64,000 bases of DNA from Leptospira sp. WS92.C1 (GCF_040833975.1 NZ_CP162130.1:1191501-1255500); one strand, 5' to 3'. Shown: positions 1 to 12,684, counted from the stretch's first letter. The notes: generated by a model from the letters alone, not told the origin. Numbers and translations are program-made.

Positions 1-636
1 CCGCTTCGAAAGATCATGGCGTTCGGGGATAGGCTTGTTAAAAAGTCTTTAGCTCTGGATCCGGAGTCGATCGATTATCTGCACAGGATGTCCTCTTCCG
101 CGGATCGACTGTCCAATTTGATAGAAGGGCTTTTGTCCTATTCCAGAATTAAAAGCAAATCGAAACCGTTTCAATATGTGGATCTGAATAAGATCCTCAA
201 GGATTCGATCGGAGATTTGGAAATTTATATCAAAGAAAAAAACGCAAAAGTGCTCGAGTCCGAAATCGGTTTTGTTTGGTGTGATCCGGTTCAGATAGGA
301 ATGGTATTTCAGAACTTAATCAAGAATGGAATCAAATTTAACAAAAAGGAGATTCCGGAGATCATCATCCAATGTGTTTCGCATCCGACAGAAACCGGCT
401 GGATCCGAATTACTTTTTTTGACAACGGAATCGGCTTTGACAAAAAGCACGGAGATAAGATCTTTACGCTCTTTCAGAGACTTCATAGTCGGGAAGAATT
501 TGAGGGAAACGGAATCGGACTCGCGGTTTGTAAAAAAATAATAGAGCTACACGGAGGAAGAATTTACGCCGAAAGTGTTTTGGGTAGCGGTTCTACGTTT
601 TATGTGGACTTGCCGGGATCCCTAAAGGCCGTTTAA
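1..636 (+). CDS. Sensor histidine kinase, C-terminal part (5' end outside window)
   Basis: The frame is open from base 1, so the gene begins upstream; an internal ATG at 16 is unlikely to be the start. What remains is the second helix of the dimerisation domain (about residues 20-60, RLSNLIEGLLSYSRI) and a complete HATPase_c domain: N box NLIKNGIKF (Gly where Ala is usual), G1 box DNGIGFD, F box IFTLFQRL, G2 box GNGIGLAV. The phospho-accepting histidine lies before the window. The PLRKI...FGDRL start and the F-box context are typical of phytochrome-like/PAS kinases, which are often paired with small Rcp1-type receivers, and such a receiver follows after 6 nt. Role: ATP-dependent autophosphorylating sensor; signal unknown because the input domains are missing. 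Confidence 0.9.
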   Translation, partial: PLRKIMAFGDRLVKKSLALDPESIDYLHRMSSSADRLSNLIEGLLSYSRIKSKSKPFQYVDLNKILKDSIGDLEIYIKEKNAKVLESEIGFVWCDPVQIGMVFQNLIKNGIKFNKKEIPEIIIQCVSHPTETGWIRITFFDNGIGFDKKHGDKIFTLFQRLHSREEFEGNGIGLAVCKKIIELHGGRIYAESVLGSGSTFYVDLPGSLKAV

Positions 637-642
637 AATCTT

Positions 643-1107
643 ATGAATTTAGAAACAAAAAACCAAAATTCAATCCACATTCTTGTAGCCGAAGACGATC
701 CGGACGATCGTCTTTTGATGAGAGACGGTTTTCGGGAGAACAATCTCATCAATCCGCTGCATTTCGTAAAAGATGGAGAGGAGTTGTTTGAATTTCTTCA
801 AAATAAAGGAGAATATTCTGATTCTTTAAAGTATCCGAAACCGGGTTTTATTTTATTGGATTTGAATATGCCTAAAATGGACGGAAGAGAGGCTCTTAGA
901 ACCATCAAATCGATTCCCGAACTTAAAAAAATCCCTGTCATCGTTCTCACTACTTCCAGAGAGGAGGAGGATATGCTTCAGACTTACGATCTCGGTGCGA
1001 ATTCTTTTATCCGAAAGCCTGTCGATTTCAGCGCGTTTATGGAAACGATCCGCACGCTGGGAGAATACTGGCTCGAAATTGTGGAGCTTCCCGTTGCCCG
1101 TAAATAA
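643..1107 (+). CDS. Stand-alone response regulator receiver (Rcp1-like)
   Basis: The 154-residue protein is a single REC domain with no output domain. It has the acidic pocket AEDDPDD (residues 16-22), phospho-acceptor Asp73 in LLDLNMPKMDG, the switch Thr in VLTTSREEE and the conserved Lys in IRKPVD. Long loops and the GYLP-type surroundings match Rcp1-like receivers that serve phytochrome-type kinases. It starts 6 nt after the kinase stop and its 3' end overlaps the next gene by 14 nt, so the three are probably one transcript. It most likely relays phosphate to the next kinase or acts by protein-protein contact. Confidence 0.9.
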   Translation: MNLETKNQNSIHILVAEDDPDDRLLMRDGFRENNLINPLHFVKDGEELFEFLQNKGEYSDSLKYPKPGFILLDLNMPKMDGREALRTIKSIPELKKIPVIVLTTSREEEDMLQTYDLGANSFIRKPVDFSAFMETIRTLGEYWLEIVELPVARK

Positions 1108-2647
1108 TATTAAGGATGTAGTTTCTGTCTTTCTTGTAGAGGATGATGAGGAAGATTTTATTCTTTTAAAAGAGTATTTGAAAGACATTCCTTATCCGGA
1201 ATATACTATTTTTCGTTTTAAGGACGTTCAGAGCGCTCTGGATGAATTGAAAAATAACTCATTTCAGTATGACATTTTTATAATAGATCATTTTTTAGGA
1301 TCGTATACCGGAATGGATTTGTTCGCAGAGATCCGTTCTTTATTAGGAGATGTTCCGGCGATTTTGATATCCGGATTGTCCGCAGAAGAATTGAAATCGA
1401 TCGCGTTTCGATCCGGGTTTGCGGATTGTATTGAAAAACGGAATCTTTCCGCGCGCAATTTATCAAAAGCGCTTTTATCGGTTCAACGAATTTTGGAAGA
1501 TCCGAGTCAAAACAAAAAACGAAATCTATCCGAAGATTCCTATCAAGTCGAAACGATTCGAATGGATGCGATCGGAAGTTTTTCCGGAGGCATCGCGCAT
1601 GATTTTAACAATCTTTTGAATATCATCATCGCCAATTTAGATCTTTTGGAGATGCAGTGTAAGGAACAACCCGCCGTTTTGAGTCGGATTCAATCCGCAC
1701 AAAACGCAATTATGAGAGGGGCGGATGTAAATAAGAAATTATTGAACTTTTCCAGAAAACAATTCCTCAATCCGATACAAAGTGATCCGAATTCTTTGAT
1801 ATCAGATTTTTTAACGAGCTCCAAAGATTTGTTTCCGGAGAACGTAAAGATGGAATTTGATCTGAGTATCGGAGAAAATATTTTTCCGATCGATCCAATT
1901 GAATTCGCAAATACTCTTTCCCATCTATTACAAAATGCGAAGGAAGCCATCGAAGAAAATGGTGGGCGAGTTCTTCTCGAAACTTTCGTCATCACAATCG
2001 ATTCCAAAAAAAAGGGGGGATTTAGCGATTTGGGAAAAGGGGATTATTTTTTACTCCGAGTTGGGGACAACGGATCCGGAATGAATCAGGAACATCAGGG
2101 AAAAATTTACGATCCTTTTTTTACCACAAAATCAAAGGGGAAAAATACGGGGCTTGGTCTTTCCATGATTTACGGATTTGTAAAACGATGCGGTGGAAGG
2201 ATTTTTGTCGAATCGCATTCCGGGGTCGGGAGCGACTTTTTGCTTTTTTTTCCCGTTCAGAATTTTAAATCCAATCCGGATTCCGATAAAAAGACATTGC
2301 AAGTTATTTCCAAAACGATAATTTATTTTTGCGAGGAAGGGCCGGTTTCGAGTTTGGTGTCCTATTATTTAGAGAGTTTGGGACATTCGGTTTTGAGGGT
2401 GAATGATTTGCAAAAACTAAAGTCGTTTCCGGGTTTGAAAAATGAAGATCTAATTTGTATTTCCGAGATGTGGAAAAAAGATTTTCAAGAATGGAAGGAG
2501 TTACTTTTAGATATGAAAAAATCGAATTCTAAGCTTATAATCTACGATTTTAGCTTCCTAAGGGATGACTGGGAAAATGAAAATTCCTTGAAAATCCAAT
2601 GGCCTATTTCCAGAAAATCTCTTGAGTCTCATTTCGGTAGAAATTAA
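1094..2647 (+). CDS. Hybrid receiver-histidine kinase with degenerate C-terminal receiver
   Basis: I place the start at TTG 1094, because GGAG at 1083-1086 lies 7 nt upstream and the REC domain starts immediately after; a longer frame from ATG 995 would run mostly inside the previous gene. The 517-residue product has an N-terminal REC (VEDDEED, Asp65 in IIDHF), a HisKA domain with GGIAHDFNNLL (His near residue 170), and HATPase_c with NAKEAI, DNGSGM, FFTTKSKGKNTGLGL. The last about 120 residues resemble a receiver fold but I see no clear phospho-acceptor, so it may be a vestigial or pseudo-receiver. Soluble, no membrane segment. It overlaps the Rcp1-like receiver gene and is followed 11 nt later by the REC-EAL gene, suggesting one phosphorelay that ends in c-di-GMP turnover. 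Confidence 0.85.
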   Translation: MPVNNIKDVVSVFLVEDDEEDFILLKEYLKDIPYPEYTIFRFKDVQSALDELKNNSFQYDIFIIDHFLGSYTGMDLFAEIRSLLGDVPAILISGLSAEELKSIAFRSGFADCIEKRNLSARNLSKALLSVQRILEDPSQNKKRNLSEDSYQVETIRMDAIGSFSGGIAHDFNNLLNIIIANLDLLEMQCKEQPAVLSRIQSAQNAIMRGADVNKKLLNFSRKQFLNPIQSDPNSLISDFLTSSKDLFPENVKMEFDLSIGENIFPIDPIEFANTLSHLLQNAKEAIEENGGRVLLETFVITIDSKKKGGFSDLGKGDYFLLRVGDNGSGMNQEHQGKIYDPFFTTKSKGKNTGLGLSMIYGFVKRCGGRIFVESHSGVGSDFLLFFPVQNFKSNPDSDKKTLQVISKTIIYFCEEGPVSSLVSYYLESLGHSVLRVNDLQKLKSFPGLKNEDLICISEMWKKDFQEWKELLLDMKKSNSKLIIYDFSFLRDDWENENSLKIQWPISRKSLESHFGRN

Positions 2648-2658
2648 ATTAGCCGCCT

Positions 2659-3873
2659 ATGAATCAGAGCACTTTACCAAACTTACTGATTCTAGACGAT
2701 GAAGAAGAGATCGCTGGAATTCTCGGTGATCTTGCAAAACAATGCGGTTTCGAAGTCACGATTACTTACAAGGCCGATGACTTTTTTGAAAGACTGAGCG
2801 AACAAACACAATATATTATACTGGATTTAATGATTCCCGGAGTTGACGGCGTGGACGTTTTGCGTATGCTTTCCGGAAAAAAATTAGCCGTATCAGTAAT
2901 CTTAATCAGCGGAGCCGATCGTCGCGTTTTGCAAAGCGCCGAAGCTTTGGCGATCCAATACGGTTTGCGAATTTCCGGAGTTTTGGAAAAGCCGATTCGA
3001 ATCCAAGAATATCAAAGAGTTCTTACCGGATTGATATCCGATAAAAAAAATGAAACCGCGAGTGGAAGTTTTTCCACAAAGAGAGTGGCTAAAGAGGCGG
3101 ATTCCGCAATTTCGCCGGAAGAAATTGAGATTGCGATTCGGGATGAGCAGTTTCTGCTTTTTTATCAACCTAAGATCAACTTCAAAACCGGTAAGGTCTC
3201 CAGTTTCGAATCTTTGGTTCGCTGGTCTCATCCGGATCGTGGTTTGATCTTTCCGGATTCTTTTATCCCCACTCTGGAAAGTTATCCGTCTTTGATGGAT
3301 GCTATGACTGAAAAACTCATTCTGCAAGCGCTTAGGCAGTGTTCGATTTGGAATCGTGAATTTCCAGGCATCGCGGTTGCGGTCAATATCTCTCCTGTGA
3401 GTCTCAATAAGTTGATTCTTCCGGAAACCATTTCCAAGATGATCGAAAGTTTTGGTTTAAAAAACAATCAACTGATCGTAGAAGTTACGGAAACCCAATT
3501 GTTGGAAAATATCACTTCCACATTGGATATTCTTACACGGATACGAATTCGAGGGATCGGGCTTTCGGTAGACGACTTCGGAATCGGTTATTCTTCTCTT
3601 AAACAAATTCATCGTTATCCGTTTACGGAGCTTAAAATCGATCGTTCTTTTGTAAGTGTGGCGCCGTATGACAAGGAAGCACTTTTTATCTGTCAAGCTG
3701 CGATTGATCTTGGTCATAAGCTGGGAATGACAGTGGTCGCCGAAGGAATTGAAACGCTGGAAGTCGGAGAGCTCATGAAGAAGGAAGGTTGTGATAAGGG
3801 GCAGGGGTACTTTTACAGTAAACCTCTGCCTGCGGATGCCGCGATTCAGTTTTTATCCAACTTTAAACTCTAA
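2659..3873 (+). CDS. Response regulator with EAL c-di-GMP phosphodiesterase domain
   Basis: This 404-residue protein has an N-terminal REC domain (LDDEEE pocket, phospho-acceptor Asp in [12 protein letters not shown], Lys in LEKPI) and an EAL domain from about residue 150. Catalytic motifs are present: ESLVRW (the EAL signature as ESL), NISP, EVTETQ, the DDFG metal-site motif ([12 protein letters not shown]), KIDRSF and VVAEGIET, ending in a GYFYSKPL motif. The set of metal and catalytic residues suggests an active c-di-GMP-specific phosphodiesterase yielding pGpG. It is the last gene of the four-gene signalling run and is the probable output of the upstream kinases. No strong Shine-Dalgarno is visible before ATG 2659. 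Confidence 0.92.
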   Translation: MNQSTLPNLLILDDEEEIAGILGDLAKQCGFEVTITYKADDFFERLSEQTQYIILDLMIPGVDGVDVLRMLSGKKLAVSVILISGADRRVLQSAEALAIQYGLRISGVLEKPIRIQEYQRVLTGLISDKKNETASGSFSTKRVAKEADSAISPEEIEIAIRDEQFLLFYQPKINFKTGKVSSFESLVRWSHPDRGLIFPDSFIPTLESYPSLMDAMTEKLILQALRQCSIWNREFPGIAVAVNISPVSLNKLILPETISKMIESFGLKNNQLIVEVTETQLLENITSTLDILTRIRIRGIGLSVDDFGIGYSSLKQIHRYPFTELKIDRSFVSVAPYDKEALFICQAAIDLGHKLGMTVVAEGIETLEVGELMKKEGCDKGQGYFYSKPLPADAAIQFLSNFKL

Positions 3874-3921
3874 TCGTTTTCTAGTTTACGGGAGACATTA
3901 GAATCGGATTCTTCCGGAAGT

Positions 3922-4689
3922 ATGAAAAATTTTCTCCAGGATCCGGATTTTCCGATTTTGATCCGTGCCTATCGTTCCTTCTTGATTCAGAGATATTCCG
4001 CACCCAATTTGGAACGTTATCCGGAATTGCAATCGATTCCGAGGTCCACGATCGATACTCTGTTGAAATATTTTTTAGAACTTTTATATCCTGAATACGA
4101 AGGAAGGGTTTTGTTGGACGGCGCGTTTCAATCCCTTGCCGGTTTTGTTCACAGTCCTTCCAAGGTATTCGGTTTGATCGGTTCCTTGGGGGTCGCTGCG
4201 TTTAGTTTTGGAAAACATTTGGGTGCGGCTTTTAAAACGGGATTTGCGGCGTTAAATTCTTATCTTACCGCGCATCGTTTTGAGGCTTTGATGTTCGAAT
4301 TTACCAAGGATGAATTAAGAAAAGGAAATCGTCCCGAGGAAGGTCCGGTCTTTGATCGGATTCTTTGTCAAGTTCCCAAAAGAGAAGCGGATCAGTTTAG
4401 AATTGATATCGTTAGATTGTTTGAGACCCTTTCGAACCGCGACTTTTTGCAAAAGATCGTGGCAATGATGAAGGCCGTCATCGTCAAGATGGAAAGTAAA
4501 CCAAAAGTATACACAAAACAGGAAGTGGAAGGAATTCGTCTTGGTCTTTCTATATTAGAAAAAGGTGAAGAACTCTTTCGCGGTTTGAGTAATCAAGAGA
4601 TGAAATTAATCTTAAAAGCGGTGGATCAGATTGAGAAAGATTTTTTCGAAGACGCATTGAAACGAAATGGCAAACTGAAAAACGTTTGA
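3922..4689 (+). CDS. Hypothetical protein, 255 aa
   Basis: I do not recognise a family. The protein has no signal peptide. A Gly/Ala/Phe-rich stretch around residues 70-115 (SLGVAAFSFGKHLGAAFKTGFAAL) could be an amphipathic or membrane-associated helix, followed by a charged helical C-terminal half. GGAAG lies just before ATG 3922. It is 48 nt downstream of the EAL gene on the same strand and could be co-transcribed, so a link to c-di-GMP signalling is possible but only positional. Confidence 0.7.
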   Translation: MKNFLQDPDFPILIRAYRSFLIQRYSAPNLERYPELQSIPRSTIDTLLKYFLELLYPEYEGRVLLDGAFQSLAGFVHSPSKVFGLIGSLGVAAFSFGKHLGAAFKTGFAALNSYLTAHRFEALMFEFTKDELRKGNRPEEGPVFDRILCQVPKREADQFRIDIVRLFETLSNRDFLQKIVAMMKAVIVKMESKPKVYTKQEVEGIRLGLSILEKGEELFRGLSNQEMKLILKAVDQIEKDFFEDALKRNGKLKNV

Positions 4690-4862
4690 TAACCGTTTTA
4701 TTTTGTAAATCGGCTATCAAAACCGTCTTTGACTCCTTCGGATTTTGATTCGTCAAAATCCTTTCTTTTTTCTTGGGAAGAATCGTTCCGATTTTCTGAG
4801 AAAATTCCTTGCGAGACATTCTTAAATCGTTAGAATATGGACCCTAAGTGGAGAAAAAGTCT

Positions 4863-5252
4863 ATGAAAAAAGTATTAGATTGGACGGTACGTCTCATCGC
4901 GGTCGCTATTTTAACCCCCGCGTTTTATTTCAAATTATCCGGAGCCGATCGATCAATCGCGACGTTTTCGGCTTTGGATGCGGAACCTTTCGGACGTTAT
5001 GTCGTCGGTTTTGCTGAAATGGCGGTGGTGTTCTTGTTGTTGATTCCTCAGACGAGCTGGTTGGGAGCGATGATTGCAGGTGTGATTATGATCGGCGCGA
5101 TCGGTTCTCATATTTCCGTTCTTGGTTTTCAAGGGGGGGCGGGTGTGTCCTTTATTCTCGCCTTTGTCGTGTTTGCTTGTTGTATTGTGGAAATTTATGC
5201 GAGTAAGGATCGGAATCCGATTTTTACAAAAATGTTTTCCAATAAGGGATAG
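4863..5252 (+). CDS. DoxX-like small membrane protein
   Basis: The 129-residue product has four predicted membrane helices (about residues 8-25, 45-65, 70-90, 96-115) and the DoxX-family pattern: a first helix ending PAFYFKLSG, then [13 protein letters not shown] and [16 protein letters not shown] segments. I chose ATG 4863 (GGAG at 4850-4853, 9 nt spacing) over GTG 4848. DoxX-family proteins are small inner-membrane proteins linked in some bacteria to redox or oxidative-stress tasks; the function here is not determined. Gene is monocistronic as far as I can see, with a long repeat-bearing gap behind it. Confidence 0.75.
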   Translation: MKKVLDWTVRLIAVAILTPAFYFKLSGADRSIATFSALDAEPFGRYVVGFAEMAVVFLLLIPQTSWLGAMIAGVIMIGAIGSHISVLGFQGGAGVSFILAFVVFACCIVEIYASKDRNPIFTKMFSNKG

Positions 5253-5989
5253 AATTCCTGAACAGGGGAGTTCCCACAGGGGTTTGTTTATAAGTGTATT
5301 TGTTGTAAAGACAAAAGGCAAGAAAGCTTTTGCCGAAGACGGAAAATTTAGGAGTTCCTACATTTCCGGGATTGTTTGCTAAGAATTACGGTTTGAGAAA
5401 ATGAATCGGGGAGTTCCCACAGGGTTTTGTCGATAAATGTATTTGTTTCAAACTGTTGATTTGACTTACGGGGATCTTAGGTTTGTCGAATTTATAAATG
5501 TATGAGTTCCTACTTTTCTTTTTTATAAGTGAATCTTTGTTTTCAATGGGGAGAGATCGACAAATGAATTTAACTCTTCGTTCTCCGGAAAGACCTAACG
5601 CAATGCTCACGAGAATTCAATGTTTTACCCTCTGAACTCAACGCTTGCTCTTTGGGAGTGCTCGGCGAATTGCAAAACAGGGTCGCACTGCGGGTCAAAT
5701 GGTTCATTTTCCGAAGATGTGTTTAATTGGATTTGGCAGAATCATTTGATCAAAGCTGAGATTTCGGTTCTGCAAAAAGGATCGTTCCAACAAGAAACTT
5801 CAGGGACCACACAAAATTGTTTCGGTAGATTTTGCGTTTACTTGGAAAAAAGAAAGATTTAGAAATTTTCTGGATTTTTGAACAGGTTAGAAACCAATGT
5901 TCCGCTTTTGATTCTCTCATTTTGTACGGACCCGTTTAATGAGCGATTGGAACTGAAGATTGGTGGTTCGTTTGGGGGCTTAAATTTTG
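5253..5989. other. Non-coding stretch with dispersed GAGTTCCYACA motifs
   Basis: I see no convincing gene here. The stretch holds four copies of a short motif in the same orientation: GAGTTCCCACAGG at 5268, GAGTTCCTACATTT at 5352, GAGTTCCCACAGG at 5411 and GAGTTCCTAC at 5504. The same motif recurs at 14.4-15.4 kb and about 45.2 kb, and a version of it is the core of the 45-bp arrays at 45.5 and 46.5 kb. A 5620-5862 open frame looks non-coding by composition. Confidence 0.6.
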
Positions 5990-6120
5990 GCCGATGGGGC
6001 GACTCGAACCGCCACAGAGTTGCCCGCGGTGGATTTTGAATCAATTGCAGCGAGAAAGATTTAAAATTTAGCTGATGGGGCGACTCGGACCGACATAGAA
6101 TTGTCTCCAGTGGTTTACAG
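5990..6120 (-). repeat. Two decayed partial copies of the tRNA-Leu 3' half
   Basis: Segments 5990-6049 and 6071-6120 each resemble the 3' part of the intact tRNA-Leu gene at 6138-6220 (acceptor 3' strand, T arm, variable arm and, in the first, most of the anticodon arm). Both carry substitutions that break the acceptor and T stems and neither has a D arm, so they cannot be functional tRNAs. Each is preceded by a TTTAAATTTT-like stretch, as is the real gene, so the duplicated unit is about 75 bp and tandem. Confidence 0.8.
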
Positions 6121-6134
6121 AGAAAGATTTAAAT

Positions 6135-6220
<86 letters not shown>

Positions 6221-6241
6221 GGTTTGATTTCGAAAGAAAGG

Positions 6242-6646
<405 letters not shown>

Positions 6647-6753
6647 AAGTCAGGAATATACTATACATCCATGGCGTCAATTACAAAAAGAAGTCCGAAC
6701 GGGTTCAAGAAACATACTATGATTTGTCGATTTTAAGAACAGTAGCTTCCCAC

Positions 6754-8964
<2,211 letters not shown>

Positions 8965-9164
8965 TCTTTTTCGATTTTGTGAGAAGTAGCCCTTCGCGTA
9001 TTTTATTTGGGAAGGGGCTTTAAGTCCGATTTCAAGTCATTTTTCGAAGCAGTCCGTTTGTCGGAACAATTAAATCGGAAATCAATTTTGCTTGAAATAA
9101 AAAAGGTTTTGAGCTTTCGCTGCGAACCAATTTTGATTTTGAGACAGACTTCTAAATTTTCCCA

Positions 9165-10235
9165 TCAATTTGTTTTTTCCGAAGCCGGTTTGTCCGTATT
9201 TTCTAAGGAAAAATATCTGTGAATATTAAATCCTACGGTCCAATCTTTCTTATCATAATTGTAGTCAGCGCCCCGTAACAATTGAGTATGGGCGATCGTT
9301 CTACTATTGGTAACGAAAAATTGAAAAACATGTCCCCCTGTTTCAAAATCCACTCCGAAGCTGAGAGGAACGGACATATATTCCACGGGTTTGGAAAGAA
9401 GAATGTTGTTGATCGCCGCGTCTATCGCTCTTCCTTTTGAAATGAGATCGTTTACCTCGGCAGCAGTATATTCCACACCGTTGATCTTAGTTTTTCTGTC
9501 CTCGGCTGCATATGAATCCCCAATGTAGTCCCTTTTGGAAGTCAAAATTGTTCCAAACGTAAAATCCAACCGTTTGAAAAGGTGGATTCGAAAAGACACG
9601 TCAAGCCCCATTCTATCATTGGAAACGCTATCCTTGACGTAATTTCTGTGAACAAACATCGGAGAAAGTTGAAGGGAAAAATAATCGCTAAACCGGCGTG
9701 AGATCAGGAGAGAAGCCATGCCGCTTTGTCTATCTTGATCCGTGAGTTCGTATGTGTTCAGTTTTTTCTCCAGTTCTCCGTCATACACGGGAGATCCGGT
9801 CGAGGGTCTTAGATGAGGACCGTAGATTTTTTTTTGTTCCTCCGTTTCCTGTCCAAATACTCCAAAAAAACTGATCGTAACGGGAAAATTTCCTTCTTGA
9901 GTCAATAGACGAATCTTAGTCCTTGCTTCGTATGTTTTTTGGGCGGAGGTTCTTGCGATTCCAACCGTGATCCGATCGGTAACTCCGTAATCCAGAGAGA
10001 ATTGCGTATTCGCTCCGTTGTCCAAACCCAAAAAATCATAAGAGGTTGATTTCGCGTTTCCGAATCGATGATTGAATCGAAAATCCAAACCTTGTTTGCC
10101 CACGTCCTCCGTGCTCGGCATATGAATCAAACTGCTTCCCAAAAACGCCGATTTTCTTTGTTCCTGACCGAAGAGCGGAATGGAACAAACGATCAGAAAA
10201 AAATAAAAACAAACTTTGTAAACCGGCAATTTCAT
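9165..10235 (-). CDS. DUF5777-family outer-membrane beta-barrel protein
   Basis: The start is ATG 10235, which overlaps the YceI stop as ATGA (an upstream ATG at 10250 is less likely). The 356-residue protein has a signal peptide ([22 protein letters not shown]), then the family pattern [43 protein letters not shown] and repeated alternating beta strands to a C-terminal strand. It is last in a three-gene overlapping operon after a CXXCH lipoprotein and YceI; this trio is a recurring arrangement in other bacteria with DUF5777 proteins. Probable outer-membrane component; role unknown, possibly linked to periplasmic electron or lipid carriers. Confidence 0.85.
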   Translation of the reverse strand: MKLPVYKVCFYFFLIVCSIPLFGQEQRKSAFLGSSLIHMPSTEDVGKQGLDFRFNHRFGNAKSTSYDFLGLDNGANTQFSLDYGVTDRITVGIARTSAQKTYEARTKIRLLTQEGNFPVTISFFGVFGQETEEQKKIYGPHLRPSTGSPVYDGELEKKLNTYELTDQDRQSGMASLLISRRFSDYFSLQLSPMFVHRNYVKDSVSNDRMGLDVSFRIHLFKRLDFTFGTILTSKRDYIGDSYAAEDRKTKINGVEYTAAEVNDLISKGRAIDAAINNILLSKPVEYMSVPLSFGVDFETGGHVFQFFVTNSRTIAHTQLLRGADYNYDKKDWTVGFNIHRYFSLENTDKPASEKTN

Positions 10236-10804
10236 TCTTTGTTTTGCCATACGATAGAGGTTGCGATTTGTATTTTGTCGTTCAATTTCAAAACCACTAA
10301 TTTAGGAATTTCGATTTTAAAATCGGTAAGAAAAATTTCGAAATTCGATTTGATGAGAAATCCGTTCTCTTTTTCTTCGAAGTTGCCTTGGATTCTGAAA
10401 TTTTTTTTTGTAATTCCGTGCAGGGTAAAATCACCTTCGATGATTACAGTCTTGTTAGAGCGGTCCCATTTGGAAATGTTTCCTTCAAAAATAGCGATCG
10501 GATAACGATCCGATTCCAGATAATTTTCGTGCATGTGACGATTCATCAAACGATTGGGAACACTGAGATCCTGTAAGTTGACTCGAATGGAAACTTTTTT
10601 GGTTTCCAAGTTCGCGTTTCCCTCGGCTTTTGTAAACACCCCAGAAATGGATTCCTGAGGCGCTTCGCTTATAAACCGTATGTTTGTTTCTCGAAGCTCT
10701 AAGAGTTTTGAACTTTTCTCCGCAAATAGATCGTATACGGATAGCGTTAATACAAACAAAACAAAAAGTAGAATGCGATTCCAATTCCTTTTTTTTAAAA
10801 TCAC
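10232..10804 (-). CDS. YceI-family periplasmic protein
   Basis: The start is GTG 10804, which overlaps the upstream stop as GTGA; the longer frame from 10828 lies inside the previous gene. The 190-residue product has a signal peptide ([25 protein letters not shown]) and the YceI lipocalin-like barrel: [42 protein letters not shown] and [11 protein letters not shown], the last being the family hallmark. YceI proteins bind isoprenoid lipids such as polyisoprenols or quinones in the periplasm. Tight coupling to a haem-type lipoprotein suggests a quinone or electron-transfer context, which is inference. Confidence 0.92.
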   Translation of the reverse strand: MILKKRNWNRILLFVLFVLTLSVYDLFAEKSSKLLELRETNIRFISEAPQESISGVFTKAEGNANLETKKVSIRVNLQDLSVPNRLMNRHMHENYLESDRYPIAIFEGNISKWDRSNKTVIIEGDFTLHGITKKNFRIQGNFEEKENGFLIKSNFEIFLTDFKIEIPKLVVLKLNDKIQIATSIVWQNKE

Positions 10805-11226
10805 GGATTGGCCCCGTTTTGGATCCAACAGAATACCGCTTTGTTGATGCTGTTGTTATTAAAACCTCGCATCGATCCGGAATTGATTTTTTGAAAAATC
10901 AAACTGCTGTTTGGTTGGTTTACGACAACACGATTCAATACGGACGCATACGAAGTGATATCAAAACCGGCGTTTGCATTTCCCGGATTGTGGCAACTGG
11001 CGCAGGTTGTGGTCGCTTGATTTAAACTTAGGAACGTAGGGGCTGGAACCGTGCAATCTGCCGCGGAAAGCGGGTCAAGAGGTGTATTGGAATTGAGAAG
11101 AAAGGCCAATGTTTTGAGATCGTCTTCCTGATCCGAACTCTTCTTGTCTTGACAGGCTACAAAAAACAAAAACGTTGATAGCGCGATTAGGAGAAACGAA
11201 AAAGTCACCTTACGGATTTCATACAT
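10801..11226 (-). CDS. Lipoprotein with a c-type haem motif (CXXCH)
   Basis: The 141-residue protein has a lipoprotein signal ending in LFFVAC (Cys about residue 25) and one haem-attachment motif CASCH (about residues 75-79), followed by a cytochrome-like context with [16 protein letters not shown], where the Met could be the distal ligand. An additional Cys pair (DC near 58 and FCW near 133) may form a disulphide. It opens the three-gene operon with yceI-like and DUF5777 genes. Predicted envelope-anchored mono-haem electron carrier; haem attachment is predicted from the motif only. Confidence 0.8.
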   Translation of the reverse strand: MYEIRKVTFSFLLIALSTFLFFVACQDKKSSDQEDDLKTLAFLLNSNTPLDPLSAADCTVPAPTFLSLNQATTTCASCHNPGNANAGFDITSYASVLNRVVVNQPNSSLIFQKINSGSMRGFNNNSINKAVFCWIQNGANP

Positions 11227-11544
11227 ACTATTTTCCTCTGAATTACTGAATTAGATTCGACCCGGTTTTTTATGTTTGAAACTACCGAGTTCGAATTTGT
11301 CAAGTTTTGTAGAATAAAAAATAATTCTAAGTAGATTCTTTAAAAGTCGAACAAACAACGTATTTTTCGGAAGATGTCTTGGGCGAAAATCGGATTCAAA
11401 ATTTTGCCCCTGTGTTTTATTCAGAATCTTCTTCCGATCGTTTTATCAGTAAAAAACGAAGGATTTTCCCGTTGATAACGGTGGACGCGGATCGCAAAAT
11501 CGAAAAGTATGTATGAAGACTTTAGATTGAGAAGGTTTTTATCC
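11227..11544. other. Divergent promoter region
   Basis: This AT-rich gap separates the minus-strand cytochrome/YceI operon from the plus-strand transglutaminase-like gene and must contain both promoters. I cannot assign a specific -35/-10 pair with confidence. AAGG at 11532-11535 serves the downstream gene. Confidence 0.4.
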
Positions 11545-12204
11545 ATGCAATCCTTGGAATCGTATCTAAAACCCACTTATTACTTCGATTATCAATCTCC
11601 ATCGATTCAAAATTTTTTAAAAAAATATACGTCTTCCGGAAATTCTCCGCTGGAAAAACTTAAAAAATTGTATCTGGGTGTTCGGGACGAGATTCGTTAC
11701 AATCCGTATAACGTTAGCGATAAAAAAGAAAGTTATAGAGCCAGTGTGATCGCTGAAAGCAAACAGAATTACTGTATTCCAAAATCGCTTTTGTTTGCCG
11801 CGGCTGCGCGGGGTTTAGGATTTCCTTCACGGATCGGATTTGCCGATGTGGTGAATCATCTCGCGAGTGAACGATTGATTCGATATTTGGGAACGAGTAT
11901 TTTTGCGTATCATGGATATGCAGAAATTCTAATTGATGAAAATTGGGTGAAAGCAACTCCGGTTTTTGATCAGGATCTGTGTAAGAAATTTGGTGTGCAA
12001 CCTTTGGATTTCGACGGAAAGAGGGACAATGTATTTCATTCTTATGATGAGAAGGGAAAGAAGTTTATGGAATACGTAAATCAAAGAGGAGTTTTTGAAG
12101 AGTTTCCGTTTGAGTTTGTGATCCAGGGTTTGAAGGACTTTTATCCGAATGCAGTCGGCGTCATGTTTGGGGGAGATCTGAGAAACGAAAAACCAGCGGT
12201 TTGA
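11545..12204 (+). CDS. Transglutaminase-like cysteine protease-fold protein
   Basis: ATG 11545 (AAGG 9 nt upstream) is preferred over ATG 11509. The 219-residue protein carries the transglutaminase-core triad pattern: Cys in KQNYCIPKSLLFAAAARGLGFPSRIGF, His in FAYHGYAEILIDENW, and Asp in KATPVFDQDLC. No signal peptide is visible, so it is probably cytosolic. Such proteins act as peptidases, amidases or cross-linkers; the substrate is unknown. It stands alone between two long non-coding gaps. Confidence 0.85.
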   Translation: MQSLESYLKPTYYFDYQSPSIQNFLKKYTSSGNSPLEKLKKLYLGVRDEIRYNPYNVSDKKESYRASVIAESKQNYCIPKSLLFAAAARGLGFPSRIGFADVVNHLASERLIRYLGTSIFAYHGYAEILIDENWVKATPVFDQDLCKKFGVQPLDFDGKRDNVFHSYDEKGKKFMEYVNQRGVFEEFPFEFVIQGLKDFYPNAVGVMFGGDLRNEKPAV

Positions 12205-12684
12205 TTTTTTGTTTTTATAAAAAGCAAACAAACTCGAAATTTGATCGAAAGTGAGCTTTCGTTCGGATTTCTTACTTCTTTTTATTTCTGTTTTGAACAT
12301 TCACCAATCCTGAAGAATGGCGGATATCGTTCTTTTCTAATTATGGAATGAATTCATTTTGTGTTATTTTGAATTCCTCTTTCGTCTTTTGATCATGAAC
12401 TCTGATTTCGAATAATGGTATGCTTTGTATCGGGATCGTTTCTTTGTTATAAGGCGTTTGAAAAATCAAAAGGCAATCGTTTTGTTTAAAAAATCAAACT
12501 GATACCGCTTGCGTTCGAATCTTAGCGGAGTAAGAGCGAGAATTTGTTTTCGACAAAGACGATCGAAGAAGGCTTTATTTTAGAATCTCTCTAAAAAAGC
12601 GAATGTCCGTATCATCGAGTCGTTTCTGTATAAAATATATTCATTTTGCTAAAATACTTGACTAGTTGATGAGAATAGTTAACC
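12205..12684. other. Non-coding gap upstream of the chemoreceptor gene
   Basis: This AT-rich stretch of 480 bp contains no credible gene. It must carry the chemoreceptor promoter, but I see no clear consensus element and no strong terminator for the transglutaminase-like gene. Confidence 0.4.

Noticed and set aside
995..1093. ATG 995 as start of the hybrid receiver-kinase
   Set aside because: That extension lies wholly inside the preceding receiver gene and adds no domain; TTG 1094 has a well-spaced GGAG.
5990..6120. Additional functional tRNA genes
   Set aside because: Acceptor and T stems are broken and the D arm is missing, so they are only partial copies of tRNA-Leu.
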